64,000 bases of DNA from Spisula solida (lineage: Eukaryota; Mollusca; Bivalvia; Venerida; Mactridae): assembly GCA_947247005.1 (NCBI GenBank), contig OX365950.1, forward strand, positions 8,320,720-8,384,719. Reading direction: 5' to 3'. The translations under genes and the position numbers were made by a program. Positions 52,701 through 61,305 of this stretch are shown piece after piece. The notes beneath the pieces are model-generated. The model did no database searches and had not been told where the DNA came from. It saw nothing but the letters and a program-made list of their open reading frames with translations. Position 1 is the first letter of the stretch; every line of letters begins with the position of its first letter.

Positions 52701-55700
52701 AACTAGCAGTTAATTGTGCTATTAAATCATTACTGTAATTTTAAATTTCGTACATGCAATTTTTTTTGATGACGTTCAGCAATATTTATGATAAAGGTAA
52801 ATGTTTTGTTTATTATAGTGACAGTTCTATTAAAGGTGCCTGTCAATTTGACTTAAGAGACACCTATCTTATGTGCACACAGTACCTCCCGAAGCACTTC
52901 TCTTATTGCCGGGCGCCTGGTAGAGATGGGCCTGAGATAACTAGTCTTTACCTTACTAGCGGCTCATCAACGGGCCGCATCTGTTCTAACCCAGGTTGCA
53001 TATACAATGTTGTACTCCGAGATACAGCTCTTGACTTCAATGTGTAACTCTGAGAAATATTTAATGTATAGAAAATTAGAAATACCAACTGCTTGCATCG
53101 CAACCATTCGAAAATCTCTTACGCTGAAGAAGCATTATCACAAGGCCATTATCCAGTAAAAGCTCACTATAAATAAAACACCCTACAGACCCATAGAAAC
53201 TTTTTATTACCAAAAAAAAGCAGTAAAAAATGGATTGAAAAAATGTGTATCAATGAGATGGTCTTATAATATAGTGTCATGTATAAGGTTTTATGGTACA
53301 TATCATAAATTATTATATTGACGTTACGCACGAAACTGGTACATAAAAGCGTTGCGTCAAAAAACGACGTAAATGTCGACTTTTGCGTGTTTGTTTACGA
53401 CGTCTAGCAGTTAAGTTTATACTTTGATTCAATGTATCATGCATAAGAAGATAATTATATATTGAGGGTATTCTATACGCATATGCTCTCTCTCCCACTC
53501 TCTCCCCCTCTCTCTTTCTCTGATAACATTTTTGTTTTGAAAATGGCGTCATGTTATGACACTAACCGGCTATTCTCGTATCATTAGAAATCTACAGAAT
53601 TAATTCAAAAAATCGGAATCGGTATCGAATAAAGCTATATTTTTTATAGAATTGTCGATACTATAAACAGTAATAAGTATTATTATTGTAAATATTATCA
53701 TCGACAATAAATATATTACGGTTCATACATTTTGGACAAACGCTATTTGTAATGAAATAAATTCGGTCATACAATACTAGTAAAAAACGTCGTATGGGAC
53801 ATTCAACTGGACAAATCCGACGCTTGAAAAATCGCATTAAAATTTAAAGTATGTGAAAACAAATTACACAGCACGGTAGGTAATAGTCTACCATTTAATA
53901 CTTCGAATAATTAAAAGAATGTAACGGCGCATATTTGCTCACCATGAAGCGTAATGCAATGTGTATACCGCGAAACAACGACGAATGTGAATATTTTTTC
54001 GTTATATGGGACATTTTACTGGACAATTATAACGTAATATAAAATGTGCATATACGTATTAGTTCTAGGACAAAATACCACAGTAAACACGTACACATGT
54101 TACCATTTTGTTATATTTTAACAATTTTTCTCACCCGAATCGTGATCCTGATTATCTTAAATTTTAATAAACGATCACCGTAAGTCACTCACCAAAATGA
54201 CGTAAAAACGTTCATGGGACATTAGTCTTCATTTCGTTTATTTGTCACTTTCAAGCAATACGGTTAATATTTATACTAGTTGCTTAACACAGAATATATG
54301 CATATGTATTCAAAATCTACTTCATTGAATTTTTACCGTATGAAATTGTAATTATATATACATTTTTTTCAAAATATATTGCGTTATACCGTCTGTTGTG
54401 ACGTCATTATGACGTTGGGACAATTCCAGTTTACGTGTTTATAAATGAAATAAAATTCACAGTGATGACAATACCTAAAATAACTAGTGCATTATTGTGC
54501 GGATATACGTGGGGTGTCCCAGAATAGCGTATAATCATGTTGTAGCATGATAACTATCAAGTATTGTATGTCGAAATTATAATAAACCTTTAGAGAATTT
54601 ATTTCTTGACAAACTTGCAAAATTTCATTATATATTAACTTAAAACCTACAAATTATGTACATTTTACGAACGCCAGGTGAAGTCAGTCGCGTCACAGAA
54701 CGTCAACACTCGCCTACGACGTCATGCTATCACAGTTCTCCAAAGTACTTCCCTTCGTGAGCAACACACTTTTATGCCGATGTTGTAATAAACCATTTGA
54801 GAATTTATTTCTTTACATACTATCAAAATGTCATTAATCGCTTTTTAAAATTGACAACTTGAGTTGACGATTGGTTTAGGTAGTGTCGGAAACAATCTGA
54901 CGTAAGTATTTGCTCAGCTCGGTCGCTCTGTTCTACTTCGTTCCCCTGTCCTCCTGTGCCAAACAGAACGACTGTGGCAAATAAAAACAGCTGCATAATT
55001 ACGCTGCTGTATTGTGCAGTTGTTTCCAGCTTATTAATCAGCTGTCCTGGTGTTATACTACGCTACTCATGGTATAGCGCAATGCATAGAAATCGACGAT
55101 CGCTCGATAACGTCGTCTGACGTCGTAATCTTTGATACTCAGATCATAACAACGTTGTTATATTACGTCATAAACCCGCCATACACGACGTCATTACCAC
55201 GAAACGACACACAGCAACTAGCCAAAATATGCCAATTACGCTTATATAGCTTTTGTCTGGATGTGACAAATAGTACTTAAGTATTATTGCCATTAAATAT
55301 TAGAATTCAATTCTGAAATATATACTTTTTTCTGCTGACGCACATACCGTTACCATGGGTTACAAATTCTTCTATTTATCACATACAACGTATGTTGATA
55401 TACAATAAATTTCTCAAATATTTGTGGAATAGTTGTAGAAATGCACATGTAAAATTTCAAAGCTGTGTCATCATGCTGGAGTAAATAAATCAAGAATTAT
55501 ACGCTATTCTGGGACACCCCACGTATCTTAGGTAAAAATTCATTAAAACAATAGTGTCATAGTATTTATTAGTGATAGCTAAAATGTGTTCTATACCTAT
55601 TCTTGCATTGGTCTTATTTGTGACATCTGATGACAGTTTCCTAAAATCACGGCCAAAGGCTTATTATTTGCATTGATGTTTGCGGCCATGATGTCACGTC

Positions 55701-56230
55701 GTTAGGTCATCGTGATACAAATTGACGAAGTTTTGGCGATTTTTGATAAAAAATATCGACACAGCATGTTTATGTATCCCGCTGTCTTGCTTTGGACGCA
55801 ACGTGTGACACCTTTTTTTGACGTCACTTTCTTTAGAAAACGTATTATATAATTTTTATTAAAAACGATATTCTTTAAATATGTACATAAGAACGAAGCT
55901 CCATGTATGCTCTTTCCGTCGATATACAGGACTTTATAGTAGTACGTTATTTATATGAATTAGGCACACTAATTCCAGGCATTACGTTCGATTTATCGAA
56001 AAGACACCAGTTTCGTGCGTAACGTCATTATATTCTATTTACATCATTGAACTATCAATTTATATTTTTCCATGATTTCAGATTGAAGCAGAAGGTAAAG
56101 CGGTAGAATGTGGATTATTACAACTTGGTGATTATATACTTGAAGTTAATGGTGTACGTTGTCGTGATGTCAGAGAAGCTGAACAACTGATAGACTGTGC
56201 TTTCAGAACACTGACTCTCTCAATGTGGAG
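34798..56230 (+). CDS. PDZ-domain protein, first two coding exons (3' end beyond window)
   Basis: Exon 1 (34,798-34,989, 64 codons) encodes an acidic Ser/Asp-rich start, a PLPPSP stretch, then FQVVLKGGSPWGFDIQAG. Exon 2 (56,082-56,230) continues in phase with EAEGKAVECGLLQLGDYILE, then VNGVRCRDVREAEQLI and LTLSMW. Together they form one complete PDZ domain at about residues 36-113: PWGF is the peptide-binding loop, then come GKA, the GD turn, VNG, and the helix EAEQLI. PDZ domains bind carboxyl-terminal peptides of partners at membranes and junctions. The PWGF loop near the amino end is shared by Shroom, PDZ-LIM and synaptopodin-2 families; I cannot choose among them, though Shroom-like is plausible. 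Exon 2 ends in phase 2, so at least one further exon lies beyond 64,000 or was missed. The 21-kb intron is dominated by repeats. Confidence 0.8.
34990..36025. other. Start of 21-kb PDZ-gene intron, no feature seen
   Basis: This is AT-rich intronic sequence after a GTGAGT donor. No exon, repeat array or bounded element was recognised. Confidence 0.6.
36027..37030. repeat. Degenerate minisatellite, about 40 copies of 25 bp
   Basis: The unit is approximately ATTGGACACAACCTCTCAATG followed by GCCT. It starts regularly at 25-bp spacing near 36,060-36,240, then degenerates with indels towards 37,030. Two overlapping open frames of just over 100 codons within it come from the repetition and are not genes. 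Confidence 0.9.
37031..39960. other. Intron sequence without recognised gene
   Basis: This is AT-rich intronic DNA with scattered short open frames lacking recognisable domains. No bounded repeat was identified. Confidence 0.5.
39970..40360. repeat. Degenerate direct repeats of about 160-175 bp
   Basis: The phrase CTAAAGGTG followed by GGACCAAGAC begins at about 39,973, 40,147 and 40,309. The copies share flanking phrases such as GAGATG-CATA-TACTGTAT and CCACAGAAT. Two and a half worn copies are visible. Confidence 0.65.
40361..42760. other. Intron sequence without recognised gene
   Basis: No exon or repeat with clear edges was seen. The open frames are short and AT-biased. Confidence 0.5.
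42761..42935 (+). repeat. Dispersed repeat, copy 2 (pair of 17.6-kb copy)
   Basis: This is the reverse-oriented partner of the segment at 17,605-17,792, with long shared blocks including TCTGAATCTGAAGGGC and TTTAAGAGAAAATG. It is a dispersed family of at least two copies in this window. Confidence 0.7.
43890..44312. mobile_element. Possible inverted-terminal element
   Basis: The left end GTTCTCACTGTCCTGGTT and the reverse complement of the right end GTTGTCACTGTCCAGTTT match imperfectly. The enclosed sequence is richer in GC and repeats phrases such as GACTCCCG and CGGTTTATCAC. No target duplication could be confirmed. Confidence 0.35.
44345..45925. repeat. Minisatellite, about 27 copies of 58 bp with higher-order structure
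   Basis: The unit includes GTAAGCCCTTTAGAGGGTTG, then TCCTAATCATCGTGCATCAT and GCCTGTATGATAGAGA. CCCTTTAGAGGG forms a small palindrome in every unit. Variant bases (GCGTGTATG, GACAGTGTTAG, GTCTTAATCATTG) recur in the same order 580 bp apart, for example at about 44,650 and 45,230, showing a 10-unit higher-order repeat. Confidence 0.95.
46287..46341. repeat. Imperfect CTGT/CCAT tetranucleotide microsatellite
   Basis: Runs of GTCTGTCTGTCTGTCC and CCATCTGTC alternate over 55 bp, just before the 158-bp repeats and probably as the head of the same dispersed element. Confidence 0.8.
46490..47045. repeat. Tandem domain repeats of about 158 bp, bivalve-style interspersed element
   Basis: About four units share, in order, TTGTCCGGAGCATAACTTTG-like starts, TTGAATGACTTGAAACTTGG, TGCAGTGCGCAAGAACCATA, and an end near TTATTTCCCTTTGATTGATT. 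One unit contains an extra 39-bp tandem duplication (46,669-46,746). It shares several phrases with the block at 30,235-30,650, so both belong to one repeat superfamily. Confidence 0.75.
47046..48730. other. Intron sequence without recognised gene
   Basis: The longest open frame here (123 codons at 47,312-47,683, plus) shows no recognisable domain or splice context. It is treated as chance. Confidence 0.45.
48731..48920. repeat. Tandem repeat, five copies of 36-39 bp
   Basis: The unit is AATCAGGAGTGATCTCCCTT followed by GTTCAAGTGTCTCATT. The period shortens from 39 to 36 bp across the array. It includes the ATCTCCCTT phrase also found in the 35-bp minisatellite at 32-33 kb. Confidence 0.85.
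49016..49849. mobile_element. pogo/Tigger-like MITE, 834 bp
   Basis: The left terminus CAGTCAGGACTCGTTACAAC and the reverse complement of the right terminus CAGTCAGATCTCGATACAAC match well. TA flanks both ends (49,014-49,015 and 49,850-49,851). Inside each end, the phrase TTCGTTATAACGGC/TTCGTTATAACAAC recurs. CAGTC...CTCG ends with TA duplications are typical of pogo/Tigger elements. No transposase open frame is present. Confidence 0.8.
50325..50546 (+). repeat. tRNA-derived SINE, copy 2
   Basis: The head reads GGTCCAGTGGTTATATAGTG, with the B-box-like ATACGATTCCCGG about 40 bp on. The body has TTGATTTTCTCCACATGTGG-like sequence, and the tail has ACAGTCCAGGAAAACTGG followed by GGTGAATCTGCC and ATATATAAC. 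It matches the copies at 25.4 and 52.3 kb. Confidence 0.75.
52255..52465 (+). repeat. tRNA-derived SINE, copy 3
   Basis: It has the same order of blocks as the copy at 50.3 kb: a CCAGTAGTCAATATAATAGT head, B-box-like GTTCTGATCCTGG, then TTAGGATACAGTCCAGGAAA, GTAGATGAATC and TATATAAC at the end. It is more diverged than copy 2. Confidence 0.7.
52754..53047 (+). other. Unassigned 97-codon open frame in locally GC-richer DNA
   Basis: The frame is not low complexity. It has six cysteines (for example in FSYCRAPGRDGPE and RICSNPGCIYN), and the DNA from about 52,840 to 53,030 is visibly richer in G+C than its flanks. I recognise no domain, signal peptide or splice frame that would join it to the PDZ gene. 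It could be a transposon remnant, an exon of an unrecognised gene, or chance. Confidence 0.2.
53485..53522. repeat. CT-rich microsatellite
   Basis: An imperfect (CT)n run of 38 bp with occasional CCC and TTT interruptions lies inside the composite element. Confidence 0.85.
54508..55523. mobile_element. Nested element with mariner-like termini
   Basis: The ends are exact reverse complements over at least 28 bp, beginning CGTGGGGTGTCCCAGAATAG, with TA on each side. GGGTGTCC-type ends and TA duplications are common in Tc1/mariner elements. The interior has two direct copies of TAATAAACC-TT-GAGAATTTAT (about 54,580 and 54,786) and no transposase. It lies wholly inside the 53,320-56,026 element. 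Confidence 0.7.
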
Positions 56231-56953
56231 GTAAGAATATACTAGTCTAAAATTCAAAGCAAAGTAATATAATAACAAAGGATTTACACTTTGTTTTAGC
56301 CGATTTCTATGCATAATTAGCCTTTATTTTGCCGTATCAAGATGTGTTTACCCAAATACTTTGGGAGATAACTATGACAATGTATGATCATATTGACTAT
56401 GTTATTGTAGTATGACATAAGGTGTCAACATTGCTAAAATAGAACCAGAGGCTATTCCGAATGTTTCATTATGACCCTCAAAAATGTATCCTGTAAACAT
56501 GCCTCCTGTTAGGGATGTGTCAATAACATGAATTGTAACCAAGCTGGAAAGACCAGGATTGTTCTCCCATAAGATTTCAGATGCAAACTGTAGGACTTTG
56601 TTGAAAGGTTATGAAGGCTTTGTTATAGTAGATAATTATGGAAATAACTTATGCATCATCTTCTGAAATAACAACATTGACTGAAAACTCTCCGTTATCT
56701 GAAATTGTTATAAGTTATAAGGGAGACAACTCTTCAAAGCATATTATTCCAATCCAGGGAGGTAATTATGATTATACTTTAAGCAAATACTTATTCTGGA
56801 TTAACTCCCTTTGAAGAAATATTAGTGCTGCCTTGTGAATAATAACATACAGAGTATAAAACAAAATTATAATGTAAATGACTCAGTAGGCATTACTGTC
56901 ATCAAAGGCAAAATACATTTATATCGTACATAGACTACCATTCTACATGTATA

Positions 56954-58670
56954 CGAGGGTTGATCAACAAATACGCGGAAAAATGCTCTGAAATATTTGT
57001 TACGTGACTAGTTTTAAAGAAAATTGGTCTGGTTCTAGATTGGAAAATTACGAGTACATACAGTAGAACTTCGATGCCTCGAACAGTAATTGCCTCGAAC
57101 ACCCTAGATGCCTCGAACTAGTTCTTCGGTCCGGTCAAAATTCCTTCTTTATTCATATGGTAAACAGTAGATGACTAGAACAGTATCTAGGTCGAACTCT
57201 CGAACTGATTGGACGGTCCCTTGCTATGATTAACCCGTAGATGAGTCGAACAATACAAGTTTTCGCACCTTTCATTGACGGTTGAAATCCATTGTTCGAC
57301 CGCGGGTAGTCGGCGACAAGTTGTGATAATTACTGTACCAAACAATTGTTTGTGTTCGACTTCATTGTATAACACGTTTTTAAACATTTATACATCCATT
57401 AAATTGTTAATGAAGGCCGTCCAGGAAATTGTAACTTATTTATTTTAAAATAAATCGGAATAAAATAATCATTTTTCAACGTTTGTCAAAAGAATCTGTT
57501 ACATTTCCATTTATTGATTTGTAGTGGAACTTAATTGACCCAGGACATGATGATATTATGTGGCTTGCAGCTTAATTTTTATACTCGTATATAAATATGC
57601 TGTTTAACGAGAAACCTCACATGCGTAAACACTCGTAGAGCTTGAAGGAGATAAGTCAGATTTCATGTCAATTTGGCCAAACTATATTGTTTCATTATTG
57701 TTATGAATAAAATTACAAACAATTATAGACCTATATTAGTTATACACATAAATTCTGCAATATACACACACAATTTGTAAATGTACACGTACCGACATCA
57801 GTTCGAACTTATAACCATGCATATTCTTGGATACCATAGATGCCTCGAACACCCTAGATGCCTCGAACTATTTTCCTGGTCCGAAGGTAGTTCGAGGCAT
57901 CGAAGTTCTACTGTACCTATAAAAACATTCAGCCTAAGGAATTATTTAGTGAAACTAACATAAAAACCGCAACGTCACTATGGCTACACCGGCCCAACGT
58001 CATCACGACGTCGTTACATACATCATTGTCCATACTCATTCGTGGCACAATTCATTATGTATAATGCATTTAATGATTTTCAAAATATAGCTATACAACC
58101 AGATACACCGATCAACCGAAAACTCATTTATTTTTCTTTGCAACTTGCAAGTTAATTATCAGAAAACAGACACCAGTTGTATATGCTATTACATATTTGT
58201 TGGATCTTGTAATATTGCCATTGGTATTTTATGACATTTCGTTCGCAACACAAATTTTCACAGCCGATTTCTGTATAACACTCATTCTTTGACAATGACT
58301 TCGATGCAAATGGCTCTAAAATGAAATTTTGACGTTAAAACATTTTTTTGAAATAATGAATGTAATGTTATATCATTGCATATTCATAACCCACCAGTTA
58401 GAAAATGATAATATTACAAGCGCACGAATGTTACGTCATTGTTTGCTAAGTACAACGTTGGAAAATATGAAAATTTGGGCCGCATGACGTCGAGTACGTC
58501 GAGTGACGTTGCCATAGGAAACCGCGTTCGTTCTGATGTTGGTTAATAATGATGGTCAGCGGTTAATCAATTTGAAATCCATTTATCTTCATGTTTGGAA
58601 AGTTTCATCGACTTCAATGACAAATAAAGAAATTACAGCACTTTTCCGCATATTTGTTGATCACCCCTCG
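56954..58670. mobile_element. mariner-like element, interrupted by a pogo-like MITE
   Basis: The left end CGAGGGTTGATCAACAAATA and the reverse complement of the right end CGAGGGGTGATCAACAAATA differ by one base, and TA flanks both. The match continues inward through GCGGAAAA-TGCT. Without the nested insert, the element is about 860 bp. No transposase frame was seen. Confidence 0.85.
57061..57913. mobile_element. pogo/Tigger-like MITE nested in mariner-like element
   Basis: The termini CAGTAGAACTTCGATGCCTC are perfect inverted copies flanked by TA. The motif GATGCCTCGAAC is repeated just inside both ends. The 853-bp body encodes nothing recognisable. Its position inside 56,954-58,670 shows it inserted after the mariner-like element. 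Confidence 0.85.
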
Positions 58671-59921
58671 TATTTGTTTGTGAAGATGCACAAGGTTTGA
58701 ACAAATATCATCTGCCTTTAGCATGTACATGTGTATCTGGTAAATCATGTCACTGTATGGTAGATATGGACAAAAAACTCAAAAACATCCTGAATTATTT
58801 TCAAGAGTTAACGGAACTTGACTAACAGGACTTAGCAACCTCTCAGAAAAGAATGGTTGCTATGCTGGAATTATTACACCATGTTGATATCTTGATTGCT
58901 ATTGACTATTTCCAGGGATAGTTTAGGCTATCAGTAGTTGACTATTTGACTGAGATAAAAGAAAAATTCTGGATATGTACATAAAACATGTACATGTGTA
59001 TTGGTATTAGAGAGGCTGATAACAAAGTTGCGTGCTCCTTCTTGACCTACCTTTTTAGTACCGACACCATCTGTCACATATACTCAGTCCTGAAAATGAA
59101 ATAACAAAATTCAAAATTTGTTTAATATAGTTTTCAATCTTCCATTGTCTGATTACCTTAAATAGTTTTACTCACATTCTGAAGCGCATATACATGCAAA
59201 AATCTAACTTCCCTTAAGGCATAGATGGTGTCCTCCCTTAAGGCGTAGGTGGTGTACTCAGCTGGGTAATTTTTGAGCAATTTTGGCTCTTATTACGGGT
59301 CATTCAGAAAGTAACGACAGTTAAGGCTATGACATGTAGAAAACCAAGGTAGGGATACATAAAAAGTGGCTGCTTAAAGACAGCAGTTAGTGATACAAGT
59401 ACAGCTGATTGGTATATTTGTCTGCATTACACAGGTGGTTTCTTAATGCATGTGACCTTTAACACATATTTGACTGTTTATGTATATGTTGTTGTTTATT
59501 GGTGCACACATTTAACTATACTGTTTGCGCTTGTTTGTTGTTGTTTGGTATTGTTGTCTGGTATTGTTGGGTTGATAAGTTAAAACATGACTTCCAATCT
59601 CTATAACTTATCTTTATGCATCATTTACTTGATACAGGTGATCAACTTTTGCACGTTATTTCTAGCCAACCTGGTCACATTCCATAGAAATCAATGGAAG
59701 TCTCATTTTACTGTATTTCCATAAAAGGCAATCATTCGAATGAGGAAAAGCTAAAACGGTTTCATATATTGAATATAAATATCAATATAGGATATACAGT
59801 TAAGTTTTCCTTCTTCAATCATCGACTAAGCTTAATGCTTCCTGCTGAGAGATAGATTGGCCACTACTGTATTTATACTTTTGTCAATTAAGTGTAAAGC
59901 AGCTTGTAAATGATTTACTGG
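58671..59921. other. PDZ-gene intron 2, no gene seen
   Basis: The phrase CGGGTCATTCAGAAAGTAAC at about 59,296 resembles a lone mariner terminus, but no matching opposite end was found. Otherwise this is AT-rich intronic sequence. Confidence 0.45.
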
Positions 59922-59923
59922 TA

Positions 59924-61305
59924 TAGGGTGTCCAAAAAGAAAGTATACAGTTTCAGTGTCTATTTATCAAACCTATTCATTCTGCCATCGCAAAGAAAAT
60001 TTGCACATGTGTAGACAAAAGATGTAAGTGTTTTTCTGTGACCAGTTTTACGATTATAATTTGCAGAATTTTTAGAAAAGTATTAATTTTCTAAAATGAC
60101 CTTATTTTGTCTGTGACGTCATTTTGTGGTAATTGGCGACGTTTTCGCGATGTCTGCCGCCTTCTGACGTTTCCCTTCTTGCACTTGTTCTTTGAAACTT
60201 TCGATTATATTTGCAGGCATGTCTTAACTGATCTTCTAACCTTCTCTTTTGATGTTCCTCAGGAGCATGGATGTGTCTGTAGGCTTTAGATTTTACTCTA
60301 GCGATTCCGATAGCACAATAGAAAGAAATAAATTCAACCCATTACTTGTCTTTGTTAATCCAGCTCATTCCTAAACACCACAGTGATTGATTATTTTGAA
60401 TGATGCATAGCTCATGCAAGATGTGCCAGGGCCACACGTTGTACATAAGGATGCATAGTTCATGCAAGATGTGCCAGGGTTTCACATTGTACATAAGGAT
60501 GCATAGTTCATGCAAGATGTGCCAGGGTTTCACATTGTACATAAGGATGCATAGTTCATGCAAGATGTGCCAGGGTCTCACATTGTACATAAGGATGCAT
60601 AGTTCATGCAAGATGTGCCAGGGTCTCACATTGTACATAAGGATGCATAGTTCATGCAAGATGTGCCAGGGTCGCAAATTGTACATAAGGATGCATAGTT
60701 CATGCAAGATGTGCCAGGGTTTCACATTGTACATAAGGATGCATAGTTCATGCAAGATGTGCCAGGGTTTCACATTGTACATAAGGATGCATAGTTCATG
60801 CAAGATGTGCCAGGGTTTCACATTGTACATAAGGATGCATAGCTCATGCAAGATGTGCCAGGGCCACACATTGTACATAAGGGGATCTAAATCATTGCGA
60901 CTTTTTCTAGTGGGGCTATGTGAAATCGCTATTGTACAGCACAAAGCCAACAGACACGTCTATGCTCATGAGAAACATCAAAAGAGAAGGTAAGAATATC
61001 AGTTTAGACACATGTGCAAATATTATCAATAGTTTAAGAGAATGATGCAAGAAGGGAAATGTTAGAATGGTGGACATCTTGAGAACGTCATAAACTGAAT
61101 TGACGTCGCATGCAAAATAAGGTAATTTTAGTAAATTTACATTTTTCTAAAAGTTATCCAAGTTATAATCTTAAAACTGGTCCCAGAAAATACTTACATC
61201 TTTTGTCTATACATGTACAATGGTGCAAATTTTCTTTGGGATAGCAGAAGGATAAGGTTTAATAAATAGACACTTAAACTGTATACTTTCTTTTTGGACA
61301 CCCTG
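59924..61305. mobile_element. Long-terminal-inverted-repeat element with minisatellite core
   Basis: The left end TAGGGTGTCCAAAAAGAAAG and the reverse complement of the right end CAGGGTGTCCAAAAAGAAAG are flanked by TA. Similarity continues for about 270 bp on each side (59,924-60,193 and 61,040-61,305), at roughly 80% by eye; both arms contain GACAAAAGATGTAAGT and ACGTTTCCCTTCTTGCA-like phrases. The 850-bp core is largely a 10 x 48 bp array. The TIR type fits Tc1/mariner. No transposase is present. Confidence 0.85.
60403..60882. repeat. Minisatellite, exactly ten copies of 48 bp
   Basis: The unit is ATGCATAGTTCATGCAAGAT followed by GTGCCAGGGTTTCACATTG and TACATAAGG. The copies are nearly identical. 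The first and last units share the same variants (AGCTCATG, GGGCCACAC) that inner units lack. Because 48 is divisible by three, both strands stay open and give spurious repetitive frames of about 200 codons. Confidence 0.97.

Larger units (their letters stand above)
53320..56026. mobile_element. Composite 2.7-kb inverted-terminal element with 8-bp target duplication
   Basis: Both ends carry GACGTTACGCACGAAACTGG in opposite orientation. They are flanked by a perfect 8-bp direct repeat ATTATATT (53,312-53,319 and 56,027-56,034). The left interior has four spaced copies of a TGGGACATT-type phrase about 205 bp apart (53,795, 54,007, 54,215, 54,415), followed by a second, nested inverted-terminal element (54,508-55,523). 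The terminal sequence does not begin with CA as most hAT elements do, so the superfamily is uncertain (hAT- or P-like by duplication length). It ends 55 bp before PDZ exon 2. Confidence 0.75.

Noticed and set aside
53313..53552. Arg/Glu-rich 79-codon minus-strand frame
   Set aside because: It comes from the CT microsatellite and the transposon end.
57187..57387. 66-codon minus-strand frame
   Set aside because: It lies within a non-coding MITE and has no recognisable motif.
60403..60882. CRISPR-like array
   Set aside because: The repeats are directly abutting with no variable spacers, and the genome is eukaryotic.
60342..60993. Two overlapping open frames of about 200 codons on opposite strands
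   Set aside because: They are produced by the 48-bp tandem repeat, whose length is divisible by three; both strands stay open and the peptides are simple repeats.
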